The translations under genes and the position numbers were made by a program. 64,000 bases of DNA. Origin: Bacteroidales bacterium. Its GTDB lineage: Bacteria > Bacteroidota > Bacteroidia > Bacteroidales > Tenuifilaceae. The notes below the pieces were generated by a model, which worked only from the letters and a program-made list of their open reading frames with translations, had not been told where the DNA came from and did not search any database. This document shows positions 1 through 9,459 of this stretch, in pieces. Numbering within the stretch: the first letter of the stretch is position 1; the number at the start of each line of letters is the position of its first letter. The stretch spans positions 1 through 64,000 of the forward strand of contig JACABB010000025.1 in NCBI GenBank assembly GCA_013376985.1. Direction: 5' to 3'.

Positions 1-129
1 TTAAACAATTACATATCATTAAAAATAAACACATTATTACATTTCTTATATCGAGAGTTTACGTTCAATAAGAAATAAATCTATAATGATATAAATAGTA
101 GGCAATTAGTATTCATCAAAAGCAAAATA

Positions 130-144
130 ATCGCATTTTGCGAT
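130..144. repeat. orphan TCGCA dyad
   Basis: A perfect dyad, ATCGCA-TTT-TGCGAT, lies in otherwise A+T-rich DNA beyond the 3' end of the pseudouridine synthase gene. The same dyad occurs four times in the 21-nt periodic array near 29.6-29.8 kb. The rest of bases 1-205 shows no gene or other recognisable structure. Confidence 0.5.
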
Positions 145-205
145 AATAATAAAGAAAGGAAAGAATTCCCAACTCGGAACACTAAGATACATAAAAGAAA
201 ATCAA

Positions 206-1114
206 CTAGAATAGCTTTAGAAATGCCTTTGGTATTGGTGTTTCAAACCGCATTGGCTCCTTGCTAATTGGATGCGTAAATGAGAGTACCTGTGCGTGTA
301 GCCCCAAGCGGCTAATAGGATTTACGGTTGAACCATACTTTTTATCCCCAATTACGCTATGCCCAATTACCTGCATGTGAACCCTTATCTGGTTCTTTCG
401 ACCGGTTTCGAGATTTACCTCAAGCAATGAGTAACGAGCATTCTTCTTAATAACCTTGTAATTCGTTATTGCTTTTTGCCCTTCCGTAGATTTATTACTC
501 GAGTAAACAATAAGCGCAATGCTCTCCCTGAGATATGAAACAATTGTACCCTTTGGCCTATCAATTTCACCTTCTACTACAGCAAGGTAGGTTCGTTCTA
601 GGATAGTATCATTCCAATTCTCTTGAAGTTTTAGCTGAATCTCCTCGCTCTTAGCAAAAACCATAACCCCAGATGTTTCCCTATCGATTCGGTGAACCAC
701 AAAAATCCTATTCGAAGGGTTTTGCTCCTTAACATGGCGGCTCAATATGCTGTAAGCGGTTTGAACTTTCTCCTTTTCCGTTGCAATTGAAAGTACACCA
801 GTGTTCTTTTCAATAACAATTAGATATTGATCCTCGAACATTATCTTTACTCCGATGTACTGCTTTACAGGTGGCGTTTTTTCCCAACCAACTGTAACCT
901 CCTGACCAGGGGTTAACGGATAATTGTACCATGTTACAATTTCGCCATCAACTCTAACCTGATTATCGTTTAAAAGAGTTTTGAAATTATCGCGATTCTT
1001 ATAGGGTATTTGCGCAAGCAAAAACTTCATTAGGACTGTTCCTTCGGACACAGTCAGCTTTACCTCTGATTTCTTCTTGCTATCAGTTTTATGTAGATAT
1101 TCTTTGCTATCCAT
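206..1114 (-). CDS. RluA-family 23S rRNA pseudouridine synthase
   Basis: Converts specific uridines in rRNA (or tRNA) to pseudouridine in the cytoplasm. The 302-residue protein has an N-terminal S4-like RNA-binding region (about residues 20-80, with RVDGEIV) and a pseudouridine synthase domain. Its catalytic motif HRIDRETSG is at 141-149, and Asp144 is the expected nucleophile. The family usually has HRLD, so Ile for Leu is a mild variant. GRKNQIRVH near residue 235 is the usual RluA-family motif II/III region. The start codon directly abuts the stop codon of the ywbE-like gene upstream (TAA then ATG), indicating translational coupling in a two-gene operon. The exact target uridine (RluC, RluD or other) cannot be decided from sequence. 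Confidence 0.92.
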   Translation of the reverse strand: MDSKEYLHKTDSKKKSEVKLTVSEGTVLMKFLLAQIPYKNRDNFKTLLNDNQVRVDGEIVTWYNYPLTPGQEVTVGWEKTPPVKQYIGVKIMFEDQYLIVIEKNTGVLSIATEKEKVQTAYSILSRHVKEQNPSNRIFVVHRIDRETSGVMVFAKSEEIQLKLQENWNDTILERTYLAVVEGEIDRPKGTIVSYLRESIALIVYSSNKSTEGQKAITNYKVIKKNARYSLLEVNLETGRKNQIRVHMQVIGHSVIGDKKYGSTVNPISRLGLHAQVLSFTHPISKEPMRFETPIPKAFLKLF

Positions 1115-1309
1115 TTATTCCAGTATCTCTTTTACTCTTCCAATTTGACCATCCTCCAGTCTAACCTTTATTCCCCTATGATGCACGGGTGCACTGGTAA
1201 GAATATCCTTAACAAAACCCTCGGTTAGTATTCCTGAACGTTGATCTTTCTTTAGTACAATATTCACATGCAGTCCCGGTTTAATATCAATGCGTTTATT
1301 TCCATCCAT
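1115..1309 (-). CDS. YwbE family protein (DUF2196)
   Basis: A 64-residue protein matching the small YwbE family by eye. It starts MDGNKRIDIKPG, is rich in Lys/Arg and Val, and carries the typical VRLEDGQIGRVK ending, suggestive of a small beta-barrel fold. No biochemical role is established for the family that I can name with confidence. It is the first gene of a two-gene unit with the pseudouridine synthase, separated by zero bases, so a link to RNA modification or ribosome function is a reasonable inference only. Confidence 0.85.
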   Translation of the reverse strand: MDGNKRIDIKPGLHVNIVLKKDQRSGILTEGFVKDILTSAPVHHRGIKVRLEDGQIGRVKEILE

Positions 1310-1480
1310 AAATTTGAGGGTTGAGAAGAAAGTGCAAAGATAGTATAATAAAATAAGTCGGAAGCTAGGAGTCGGAATTCGTAGAAAGGCAGATTGAAAT
1401 TTATCTAAATTACTACAACTTGATATTTAATAGATATTCAACAGTCTAATGTGTGCATGATTAAGCTATCGGAAAAAAGT

Positions 1481-1563
1481 TTCACGCAAAACTCGCAAAG
1501 AATATAACTCATTAATCAGCATTTTGCGAGTTTTGCATTTTGTCTCTACGCCCTCTGCGTGAA
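1481..1563. repeat. nested palindromic intergenic element ('GCAAA' family)
   Basis: An 83-bp nested inverted repeat. Outer arms TTCACGC (1481-1487) and GCGTGAA (1557-1563) enclose perfect 14-bp inner arms at 1486-1499 and 1523-1536. It lies between the stop of the SDR gene and the ywbE start. It resembles the element at 24258-24351 and the half-copy near 26725-26765, so it looks like one member of a dispersed REP-like family. Confidence 0.7.
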
Positions 1564-1583
1564 TTCCAAAAGGAGTTCTAGTA

Positions 1584-2366
1584 TCAATTCTTTTTCTCAA
1601 GAATCATTCTAGTTACCTTAATCACAAGCAATCGAGGTATAAATCTGATTGAGTTAGCCATAATTCTATTCATTAAACCATGAATAACAACTTTTTTCCC
1701 TTTAATCATTGCCTTGTAGCCGTATTTTGCAACATCCATGGAAGTAGGAAGTTTTTTTCCTTCAAAAAGGTTACTTCCCTGCAATGATGCTGCTGCCTGA
1801 AAGCCACTTGTGGTTGCACCAGGGCAAAGAGCCGTAACTGTTACTCCAAATTCTTTAACCTCATTATTTATTGCTTCGGAAAAGCTTAAAACATAGGATT
1901 TAGTGGCACAGTAAACCGCCATTGTTGGTCCAGGTTGAAAGGCTGCGGTTGATGCAATATTCAATATTTTTCCATTTTTGCGTTCAACCATATCTTTCAA
2001 AAATAGCCTTGTGAAGTGAGTAAGAGTTAAGATATTCAGGTTAATCATTTGCTCCTGCTTCTCCCATGCAGAATCAAAAAATAGCCCAGAATCACCAAAT
2101 CCTGCATTATTGATTAGGAAATCAATTGTAATATCCTGCTGTTTTATTTCGGCATAAACCTCAATGGCGGCATTTGGTTTCGATAAGTCTTTACCAATGA
2201 TATAAACCGATATACCATGCTTTTTTTCGAGTTCGTATTTGAGTTCCTCCAATTTATCAGTACTGCGAGCAACCAGTACAAGGTTACCGCCTTTCTCTGC
2301 ATGAATTCGTGCTAGTTCTAAACCTATTCCACTGGAAGCACCAGTGATTAATGCTGTATTTTTCAT
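1584..2366 (-). CDS. short-chain dehydrogenase/reductase
   Basis: A classical NAD(P)-dependent SDR oxidoreductase of 260 residues, the usual length. The cofactor-binding TGASSGIG is at residues 8-15, the structural NNAG at 86-89, and the catalytic Ser139, Tyr152 and Lys156 (YCATK). Arg34 after the second beta strand (VARS) favours NADPH. The C-terminal segment is basic and hydrophobic, as in the DltE/YqjQ-type subgroup that acts on lipid-like substrates, but the substrate cannot be read from sequence. It is transcribed alone between palindromic repeat elements. Confidence 0.9.
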   Translation of the reverse strand: MKNTALITGASSGIGLELARIHAEKGGNLVLVARSTDKLEELKYELEKKHGISVYIIGKDLSKPNAAIEVYAEIKQQDITIDFLINNAGFGDSGLFFDSAWEKQEQMINLNILTLTHFTRLFLKDMVERKNGKILNIASTAAFQPGPTMAVYCATKSYVLSFSEAINNEVKEFGVTVTALCPGATTSGFQAAASLQGSNLFEGKKLPTSMDVAKYGYKAMIKGKKVVIHGLMNRIMANSIRFIPRLLVIKVTRMILEKKN

Positions 2367-2448
2367 AATCTATTAAATTAACGTGAGTTCGATTTAAGAA
2401 ACATAATAATGTATTTATTTTAAGCGATATATAAATACTCAGTTTGGT

Positions 2449-2528
2449 GATGGAAGGTTGGAATATTGGAATATTGGAATGATGAGGTTTCTTCTAACTT
2501 TTTTCTTCCAATATTCCAACCTTCCATC
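2449..2528. repeat. palindromic intergenic element ('GGAAT' family), 23-bp perfect arms
   Basis: Perfect 23-bp inverted arms at 2449-2471 and 2506-2528, made of GGAAGG and GGAATATT blocks, with a 34-nt loop. A related, less perfect copy is at 17890-17968, and a half-copy is near 26806-26820. It lies in the 340-bp gap between the LolA-like gene and the SDR gene, where it could also act as a transcript-end hairpin. I see nothing else in 2529-2706 apart from A+T-rich DNA. Confidence 0.75.
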
Positions 2529-2706
2529 ATTCCAATTAAATTTTACGTGAGTAATTTTAATTAATATGCAATTAAACTTCCTTATATCAAATTGACATTA
2601 AACCATATTCGATTAAAATTAAAAAACTTTGTGTAATTCAGTGGTTAAATTTACTTAGAATTACACAGAGTTTTTTGATAAGTTTTAAGAGTAGAATAAA
2701 ATACTC

Positions 2707-3429
2707 TTATTTTAAAGGCATTACAAAAAGGTTTTCGTCAACAGGTATATTCACTTCAATAGATTCATACTGAGTTTCAGCACTACTTGGTTGCCCTTCG
2801 GAATTGTTCATAATATTAAAAGGAAACATGATACCATCAATGTTTCGATAGTCGCTGAAAGTAATATCTATTTTGTAATCTTTCCCTTTAGCATTTCGAG
2901 TGCCTAATTTCTTTTGAATAAGAAAACTTTTGCTATCAATTAAATAGTATTCAACTATATTATCACTACGTGTTAATTTAATTCTGTAAACATCAGAATC
3001 GCCTAGCTTTTCTATCCCAACAAGTTCAACTATATGACCTTTCTCTTTCCAATTGTAAAGTACTCCATCAAAATCTGCTTGAATTTTCAGATCGCTTAAA
3101 TTTGGTTCTGTAACAACTTGTGGTTTAGGATTTTTTGACCAAGGTGCCGTTGTCCAAGCCGTTTGGCCATCGTAAACTGTTAACCCGGTGATATCGTTAA
3201 AATCCTTCTCCATTCTGTATTTGTTTGGTCTTACTCTGTATGTTTTGGTAGGCATTATTACCCATGTAGTTAACGATCCAGTCATTATTATGGATTTGAC
3301 ATTTTGAAGTTTATCAAGCCCTGTTGCTTTATAATAGCTGTTGAGAACGTCTTCAAGTTTAAGCTCCTGAGAATATAATGTTGAAGTTGCTAAAAATAGT
3401 ACTCCAACCAAGAATAGATATTTCTTCAT
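2707..3429 (-). CDS. LolA-like outer-membrane lipoprotein-sorting domain protein
   Basis: A 240-residue exported protein. A Sec signal peptide (first 20 residues, ending STLYSQ) is followed by an all-beta domain with TYRVRPNKYRME and GLTVYDGQTAWT, typical of the LolA/LolB-like fold found in many Bacteroidota 'outer membrane lipoprotein-sorting' proteins. It probably binds a lipid or lipoprotein in the periplasm. Its neighbour 23 bases upstream is a beta-propeller protein in the same orientation, so the two are probably cotranscribed. The family name is from pattern recognition; a true LolA function is not shown. Confidence 0.72.
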   Translation of the reverse strand: MKKYLFLVGVLFLATSTLYSQELKLEDVLNSYYKATGLDKLQNVKSIIMTGSLTTWVIMPTKTYRVRPNKYRMEKDFNDITGLTVYDGQTAWTTAPWSKNPKPQVVTEPNLSDLKIQADFDGVLYNWKEKGHIVELVGIEKLGDSDVYRIKLTRSDNIVEYYLIDSKSFLIQKKLGTRNAKGKDYKIDITFSDYRNIDGIMFPFNIMNNSEGQPSSAETQYESIEVNIPVDENLFVMPLK

Positions 3430-3452
3430 AATTAATGCTATTAGAGGTTATA

Positions 3453-4673
3453 CTATTTATTTTTGATATCGTAGGCCAATAATGATTTTCCATGCCTTAT
3501 ATATAGAATCCCATTGCAAATTACTGGATGAGAGTAATGTGCCTTGGTACCTTTTGTTATTTTAAATGTACTGATCTGATCAAGTTTCGGTCCATTTGGA
3601 TTGAATAAACCCACTTGACCCTTTTCGTTGTAAAGGTATAGTAGATTATCTGCTGAAATTATTGAACCCCGGGAAAACTTTACGGAATCAGTAATTGCGC
3701 CACTATTTGCATCGAGTGTATAGTATAACCATTTTTCGTAACCAGAGGTATATATGTAATCGTTTACTTTAATGAATGCACCAAACAGATTGTCACATTT
3801 CTTATTGCGCCAAACTTCTGTTATGGCTGAGCCATCGTCAGAAAGTTTAAGTTTTACCGAACCATTACCATCTCCAGTAATGTAGTAGATATAGCCATTA
3901 TCGTAGTATGGAGTATTGCATTGAACATCACCTTCAGATTCCTGTTTTTGTGACCAAATCAGTTTGCCATCCTTAGTGTCGATGCCAAGAAGGGCATGTG
4001 CCGAGAAGGTGACTAGAATATTCCTTTGAGGTAGTTTAATTAGCAATGGTGAACAGTATGCAGTTTTTTCGCCCAGTGCTTTGCTAATCCATAGTGTTTT
4101 ACCAGTAAAACGATCGAGTGCAACGATATTGGTATCAGCACTACCGGGTGATATAAATACTTTATTATCATCAATCAGTGGCGATTCGGAGAATCCGAAT
4201 GTGATTTTCTTTGCATGGAAATCTTTCATCATATCAACCGACCATTTTTCCTTGCCAGAGTTGGCCTCAATACATGCAACTTTTCCCCAGCCAGTAGAAA
4301 TGTAAACAAGATCATTCACAACAGTAGGTGTAGTGCGAACTCCAGGGTAGTTGATAACCCATTCCTTACCGATTTTGGTTTTCCATTGGATTTTTCCTGT
4401 TAAATCAAGGGCGAACAGATAATTAACGGTATCTATCTCTCCCTCAATAAATATATTTTTAGCGGTTATTGCTGGTGAACCATATCCATTGCCAATACCC
4501 TCGCATTCCCATAAAAGGTTTGGCCCTGTAGCTGGCCAACTTTTTAGTAGGTTCGATTCTTTATAGATTCCGCTTCTATCAGCCCCACGGAATTGAAGAA
4601 CCTCTTGAGCAATACCACTTGCTGAAACAATAAAACACGCAGCAGATAGAAAAAATAACTTTTTTAAATTCAT
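3453..4673 (-). CDS. PQQ-like beta-propeller repeat protein, secreted
   Basis: A 406-residue protein with a signal peptide (first 22 residues, ending ASGIAQ) and repeated blade motifs of the PQQ/BamB type, such as LDLTGKIQWKT, IEANSGKEKWS, LDRFTGKTLWIS and DTKDGKLIWSQ. These form an eight-bladed propeller. The start LQFRGADRSGIY matches a Bacteroidota/Planctomycete group often called outer-membrane protein assembly BamB-like. It is unlikely to be a dehydrogenase because the PQQ-dehydrogenase Trp-dock and metal ligands are not evident. It is more likely a periplasmic or surface scaffold. It lies just upstream of the LolA-like gene (23 nt), presumably as one operon. Confidence 0.8.
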   Translation of the reverse strand: MNLKKLFFLSAACFIVSASGIAQEVLQFRGADRSGIYKESNLLKSWPATGPNLLWECEGIGNGYGSPAITAKNIFIEGEIDTVNYLFALDLTGKIQWKTKIGKEWVINYPGVRTTPTVVNDLVYISTGWGKVACIEANSGKEKWSVDMMKDFHAKKITFGFSESPLIDDNKVFISPGSADTNIVALDRFTGKTLWISKALGEKTAYCSPLLIKLPQRNILVTFSAHALLGIDTKDGKLIWSQKQESEGDVQCNTPYYDNGYIYYITGDGNGSVKLKLSDDGSAITEVWRNKKCDNLFGAFIKVNDYIYTSGYEKWLYYTLDANSGAITDSVKFSRGSIISADNLLYLYNEKGQVGLFNPNGPKLDQISTFKITKGTKAHYSHPVICNGILYIRHGKSLLAYDIKNK

Positions 4674-4859
4674 AATTATTATTGATTTAACATGTTTATA
4701 AATAGATATATCATATTATCTAAACTTTGAAACTTAATCAAAATTTAGATAGCAATTAGGTTAAATTGTTTAACGAGTAAATGTTAAAAATATGAAGATA
4801 ATTTGCAAAACGGTAAACTAAAATCATATCCCTCTGTTTTGTTTTATTCCTTCTTAAAT

Positions 4860-7800
4860 CTATTGTTTAATAAAACATTTGGTTATTCTTTTTTGGTCTT
4901 TACCATTATTAATCACAATATAAAAAATTCCTTTTTGCAAACTTGAAATATCAAGAGTAATCGATTCATTCAAAACATAAGATTCAGATTTTATTAACTT
5001 TCCATCAATGGAAAATATTTGAATCTCAATTTTTGAATTACTGATTTTCTTATTTTGAACAGTTAAAAAATCATTTGCTGGATTTGGAAAGATTTTGTAA
5101 TCGCTGACTGTTTCTTCGTTATTTACATCGATTGAAGTGCTGAATTCATCTAATACAATGATTTTTATTTCTTTGTCAAGTGAACATCCAAACTGATTGG
5201 TTGCTTTCACAAATATTGGTACGGTAATGTTATAATCAACAACAAAATATCCATTATTAGTATACAACGATTTTCCATTAATATAAAAATACTGTGAATA
5301 AGGGTTACTGATCTCATCTGAAAAAGAATAAGAGTGATAACTTAAAGGATCAGGGTCGTAAGTAATAAACTCTCCGATGAATGTATAAGGAGGTTTTTTT
5401 TCATACACTTTATCGTTGGTTAATTGAAGATCGTGCGGAGGATATTTCCTAACATATTGAAATTCGTATGCTCCAATGTCAATTAATTTGTCATGTATTC
5501 GAGGGTTATTAATTATATCCTTTTCAGGTATGTTTGAAGCATCATTTAATCCTTTATTAATACAAGGGGAACATCTAGTAATGCTCCAATCTGCTTGAAA
5601 AGCATTTGCCGAAAAACCAACGTCTGCAATTGGATTATAAAAATAGGGCAAACTGTCAATATTATTAATAAACTTTTCTTCAGGTAAATTGAATTTATTC
5701 CCTTCATTAATGTCTGAATGATCTATTGTCACAATACTTTTATTGCCAAATTTTAGCTGATTTAATCCAGTATTTCCCATATTACCCCATAGAATTGTGT
5801 TTTGGATAAGCAAAGTATCTGCTATGTTATACTCGTCAGAATAAACTCCTCCAGAATATATTGGACTACTAAAATTAAAGTGGCCAGCATTATTTGTAAT
5901 AGTTGAATTAATAATTGAGTAGTTTGATTGCGTACTAAATATTCCACCAACTTTATACCCGCTATTATTTGCTATTAAACAATTTACTATTTTACTAAAA
6001 CTCTTTATCAAATATATACTACTAACTTGATTGCAGTAATTATTTATTATCTTGTTATTTATTAAAAGTGGTCTAGATTCTTCAAAATAAATGGCAGCTC
6101 CATTATTATCGGATATATTACTATTAATTATGGAATTTGTAATTTTCACATTAGAATTAGAACAGAATATTCCACCACCAATCCCGTCAGATTTATTGCT
6201 AATAATTTCAGAATCAAAAATCTTAACATCTGATCTGAAGCAATATATTCCACCGCCACTTTTATAAGCTGAGTTATCTTTAATAACCATATTTTTAAAA
6301 GTAATATCAGAAAAACGACACTTGATTCCGCCTCCATCTCCAGTATACAGAGCTTCGCTTGCATTTCCCTTTTCAATTGTAAAGCCATCTAAAACTGAGG
6401 TTGAATCTAATCCTTCACAAAAAACTACATGGTATGAATTATCTGTTTTATTTCCAGTTATTCCAATATCACCTGATAAAATAGTAATATTCTGTTTCCA
6501 GTTTCGGTCTTCCCTCTTAGCTTCACTTCCATCAAACCCACCATAAATTTCGATATGTTTTTTGAGTTTAAAGGTTGCATTTTTGTGATCATCTAAACCT
6601 AATGTATCAGGCAAATATGTCCCCTTGGCTACCCATATTTCTCTTTTCTTGTAGCATTCCATTGAAAAATCAATTGCCTTTTGAATATTGTTTGTAGCAT
6701 CGTTCCAGGATTGGCCATTCCCTTTTCCATCTGGTTTAACATAAATTATTTGTATTCCACTTAAACTAGTAATCTGACCATTATATTCATAAGGACCAAT
6801 ATCAATAATATCACTATAAATTCTTTCATTCTGGTTTATATCCATATTTGGAATAATAAATGAGAGATTTGACGTTGTCCCTTTGTTTATGCAAGGAGAA
6901 CAGGAGCTGATACTCCAATCTGCAATTAAACCATCCTGACTTGCTCCCACCACAAAGAATGGGTTTTTAAATCTTGGATATTCATCAATATTGTTTAAAT
7001 AATTATTGTTTGTGATTCCATATTTATTTCCTCCCTCAATATTACAATTTGTAACTTTGATATTTAAATTGCCATCTCCAAAAAAATGGTTCAATCCAGA
7101 GACACCATAATTATTCCACATAATAGTGTTTATGATATCTGGAAAAGAATTTGAATTACAATAAATGCCAGCACCTTTATTCAAAGAACTATTATTGGCT
7201 ATTAGGGAATTAACTATAAAGGGACTTGAATTCGAACAATATATTCCTCCGCCATTGTTACAATAATTATTGGTAATTATTGTATTAATAATTTCTGGTT
7301 TAGAGTTATTAAGATAAAATCCAGCACCGTTATTAAAACTCTTATTGTTAATAATTTTACACGATTGTATTATCGGAGACGAGTTATAAAGATAAGCCCC
7401 AGCACCTTCCTCCGCAATATTATTATATAAATTTGTATTAAGAATTGATGGGTCAGAAAAGTTAAGGTAAATACCTCCTCCGCTACATGAACGATTATTT
7501 TGTATTAAAGCATTTCTAATTATTGTTTTTGAGTGATATAAGTAAATGCCAGCTCCATCACAATTAGCAGAATTTGAATTAAATGCACTCCCATCTGATA
7601 TGCATAACCCATCAATAACAGAAGTGGAATCGAGATATGTTGCCTTTACTACAGAATATGATCGACCTAAATAGCTGTCGGTTTTACCAAAATTCCCGCT
7701 TAAAATGGATACGTTTGATTTGTAATCTCTTTGTTCTACTTTTGTTTCATTACCAATAAATCCTCCATAAATAGCTACATTGTTTCGCAAAACAAAGGAT

Positions 7801-9290
7801 GCTTTACGCTTATCAGCTAACCCATCTGTATCGGGGTAATAAGTGCCTTTAGCCAGCCATATATCAACTCCATCATAACAACCTAAAGGATTATTAATTG
7901 CACCTTGCAGATTTCCCATTGCATCACTCCATGAACTACCACCTCCCGTTCCGCCTTCTTTTACAAAAAGTATTTTTCGTCCATTTGTTGGAACTTTATT
8001 TTCTTGTACTTCAAAAGCACCAATATCTATAGTACCGTTATATATCCTAGACTGCTTGTTTAAATCATAAATTAAAGAATCTGGAAGCAAATTATTATTC
8101 CCTCCATTAACACAAGGCGAGCAGGAAATAATATTCCAGTTGGCAATTAAGGCTTTTGCATTAAATCCAATAGCATCTATCGGATTAATAAATTTGGGGT
8201 CGGTGCTAATACTATTAATGTAAAGAGAGTCTGGAATATTTAACTGTTTTCCGTTACGTATGTCAGAGTTAATAATCTTTGGATAACCTGAACTAAATGT
8301 TATTTCCTTGTTCTCGAAGCCACTATTATTCCAAAGAATAGAATTTTTTATTATGGGTTTTGCAGACCAACAATATACGCCCCCATAATCACGATTATTA
8401 ACAATGGTTGAGTTAACTATTATTGGATTGCAAGAAGTAATATAGATTCCACCATTATTATTGGCTATTAATGTATTGGCTATTGTTATGTTTGAACTAG
8501 TTAAATCGACACCTCTGCTATTATTATTTTGAATTTTTGAACTATTTATGAATCCTTTGCATTCACGAAGCCAGATAGCCTCGCTTGAATAGTAATTATT
8601 TATAACATCGCAATCTTGAATAATTAGGTTAGATTTTTGTATGTACATTGCAGATCCAAAAGGAGACGTGTTATGAATAAATGAGGAATTTTGAATAATA
8701 GCATTGGAGTTTTGGATAAACAATGCTCCCCCATAAAATTGGGAACTATTATTACAAAATTTACAATTTGCAATTTTTATATCGGCAAAATTAGCGAAAA
8801 CAGCACCTCCATCATCTCCAATATCATTAAAAGATAGTTTACAATTACTTATCCTTAATTTATTAAACTTATTTATTTCAATTACACCTGTTAAAGTATA
8901 CTGAGGGTTAGCGGATTTAAAATTTGATATTTTACAATAATCAAATATTGAGCTATCTGATGCAATCCACATACTATCAAATCTAATTCCCTGTAGACCG
9001 CTATTTATGTTTGTGCTCTTAAATGTTATAGAGTCTATTGAATTACCAATGGCTTTAATTTTCCCATTTTCCTTAACATAAACTTTAAATTGATTTTGAA
9101 ACTCAATATAAGTACCAGGTCTAACAATCAACTCTCCATTTTGTCTAATGGTAATATCCCCCGTTATTTTAATTGTATCTGACCATTCCTCATGAGTTGA
9201 AATTATACCACTCTTATTAACGGTTTGTGCTGTTAAATGAATATTGGTTGATAATGAAAATAAGAAAATAAGGAATTTTAAATTTTTCAT
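4860..9290 (-). CDS. giant parallel beta-helix protein with T9SS sorting domain
   Basis: A 1476-residue secreted protein. A signal peptide (ending HLTAQ) is followed by three consecutive right-handed beta-helix regions full of short Asn-rich rungs (GGGIYC, NNS, SSPxIxN). Each is closed by a 'choice-of-anchor Q'-like segment: IDIGAFEVQ, IDIGPYEYNG and IDIGAYEFQ. The second and third start with a SWxDA..NxQxAI segment and an IWxAKGTYxPD motif. The C-terminal ~80 residues (YKIFPNPANDFL to the end) form a type A T9SS sorting domain, so it should cross the outer membrane and be anchored or released at the surface. Such helices often bind or cleave polysaccharide, but no catalytic residues can be assigned. 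It is transcribed alone. Confidence 0.9.
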   Translation of the reverse strand: MKNLKFLIFLFSLSTNIHLTAQTVNKSGIISTHEEWSDTIKITGDITIRQNGELIVRPGTYIEFQNQFKVYVKENGKIKAIGNSIDSITFKSTNINSGLQGIRFDSMWIASDSSIFDYCKISNFKSANPQYTLTGVIEINKFNKLRISNCKLSFNDIGDDGGAVFANFADIKIANCKFCNNSSQFYGGALFIQNSNAIIQNSSFIHNTSPFGSAMYIQKSNLIIQDCDVINNYYSSEAIWLRECKGFINSSKIQNNNSRGVDLTSSNITIANTLIANNNGGIYITSCNPIIVNSTIVNNRDYGGVYCWSAKPIIKNSILWNNSGFENKEITFSSGYPKIINSDIRNGKQLNIPDSLYINSISTDPKFINPIDAIGFNAKALIANWNIISCSPCVNGGNNNLLPDSLIYDLNKQSRIYNGTIDIGAFEVQENKVPTNGRKILFVKEGGTGGGSSWSDAMGNLQGAINNPLGCYDGVDIWLAKGTYYPDTDGLADKRKASFVLRNNVAIYGGFIGNETKVEQRDYKSNVSILSGNFGKTDSYLGRSYSVVKATYLDSTSVIDGLCISDGSAFNSNSANCDGAGIYLYHSKTIIRNALIQNNRSCSGGGIYLNFSDPSILNTNLYNNIAEEGAGAYLYNSSPIIQSCKIINNKSFNNGAGFYLNNSKPEIINTIITNNYCNNGGGIYCSNSSPFIVNSLIANNSSLNKGAGIYCNSNSFPDIINTIMWNNYGVSGLNHFFGDGNLNIKVTNCNIEGGNKYGITNNNYLNNIDEYPRFKNPFFVVGASQDGLIADWSISSCSPCINKGTTSNLSFIIPNMDINQNERIYSDIIDIGPYEYNGQITSLSGIQIIYVKPDGKGNGQSWNDATNNIQKAIDFSMECYKKREIWVAKGTYLPDTLGLDDHKNATFKLKKHIEIYGGFDGSEAKREDRNWKQNITILSGDIGITGNKTDNSYHVVFCEGLDSTSVLDGFTIEKGNASEALYTGDGGGIKCRFSDITFKNMVIKDNSAYKSGGGIYCFRSDVKIFDSEIISNKSDGIGGGIFCSNSNVKITNSIINSNISDNNGAAIYFEESRPLLINNKIINNYCNQVSSIYLIKSFSKIVNCLIANNSGYKVGGIFSTQSNYSIINSTITNNAGHFNFSSPIYSGGVYSDEYNIADTLLIQNTILWGNMGNTGLNQLKFGNKSIVTIDHSDINEGNKFNLPEEKFINNIDSLPYFYNPIADVGFSANAFQADWSITRCSPCINKGLNDASNIPEKDIINNPRIHDKLIDIGAYEFQYVRKYPPHDLQLTNDKVYEKKPPYTFIGEFITYDPDPLSYHSYSFSDEISNPYSQYFYINGKSLYTNNGYFVVDYNITVPIFVKATNQFGCSLDKEIKIIVLDEFSTSIDVNNEETVSDYKIFPNPANDFLTVQNKKISNSKIEIQIFSIDGKLIKSESYVLNESITLDISSLQKGIFYIVINNGKDQKRITKCFIKQ

Positions 9291-9459
9291 AAATTAAAAA
9301 TCGTTTTTCAGTTGAAATCTATTTGCTTAGATGTTTGATGTTAAATTGCATTAGATCAAAATTAATAAATTTTTCCTAACAAATAAGGTTGCAAATATTT
9401 GGCTATACCTTTTTGACTAAATCTTGAGTGTAACTGTACACTAATATTGGCCACAACCT

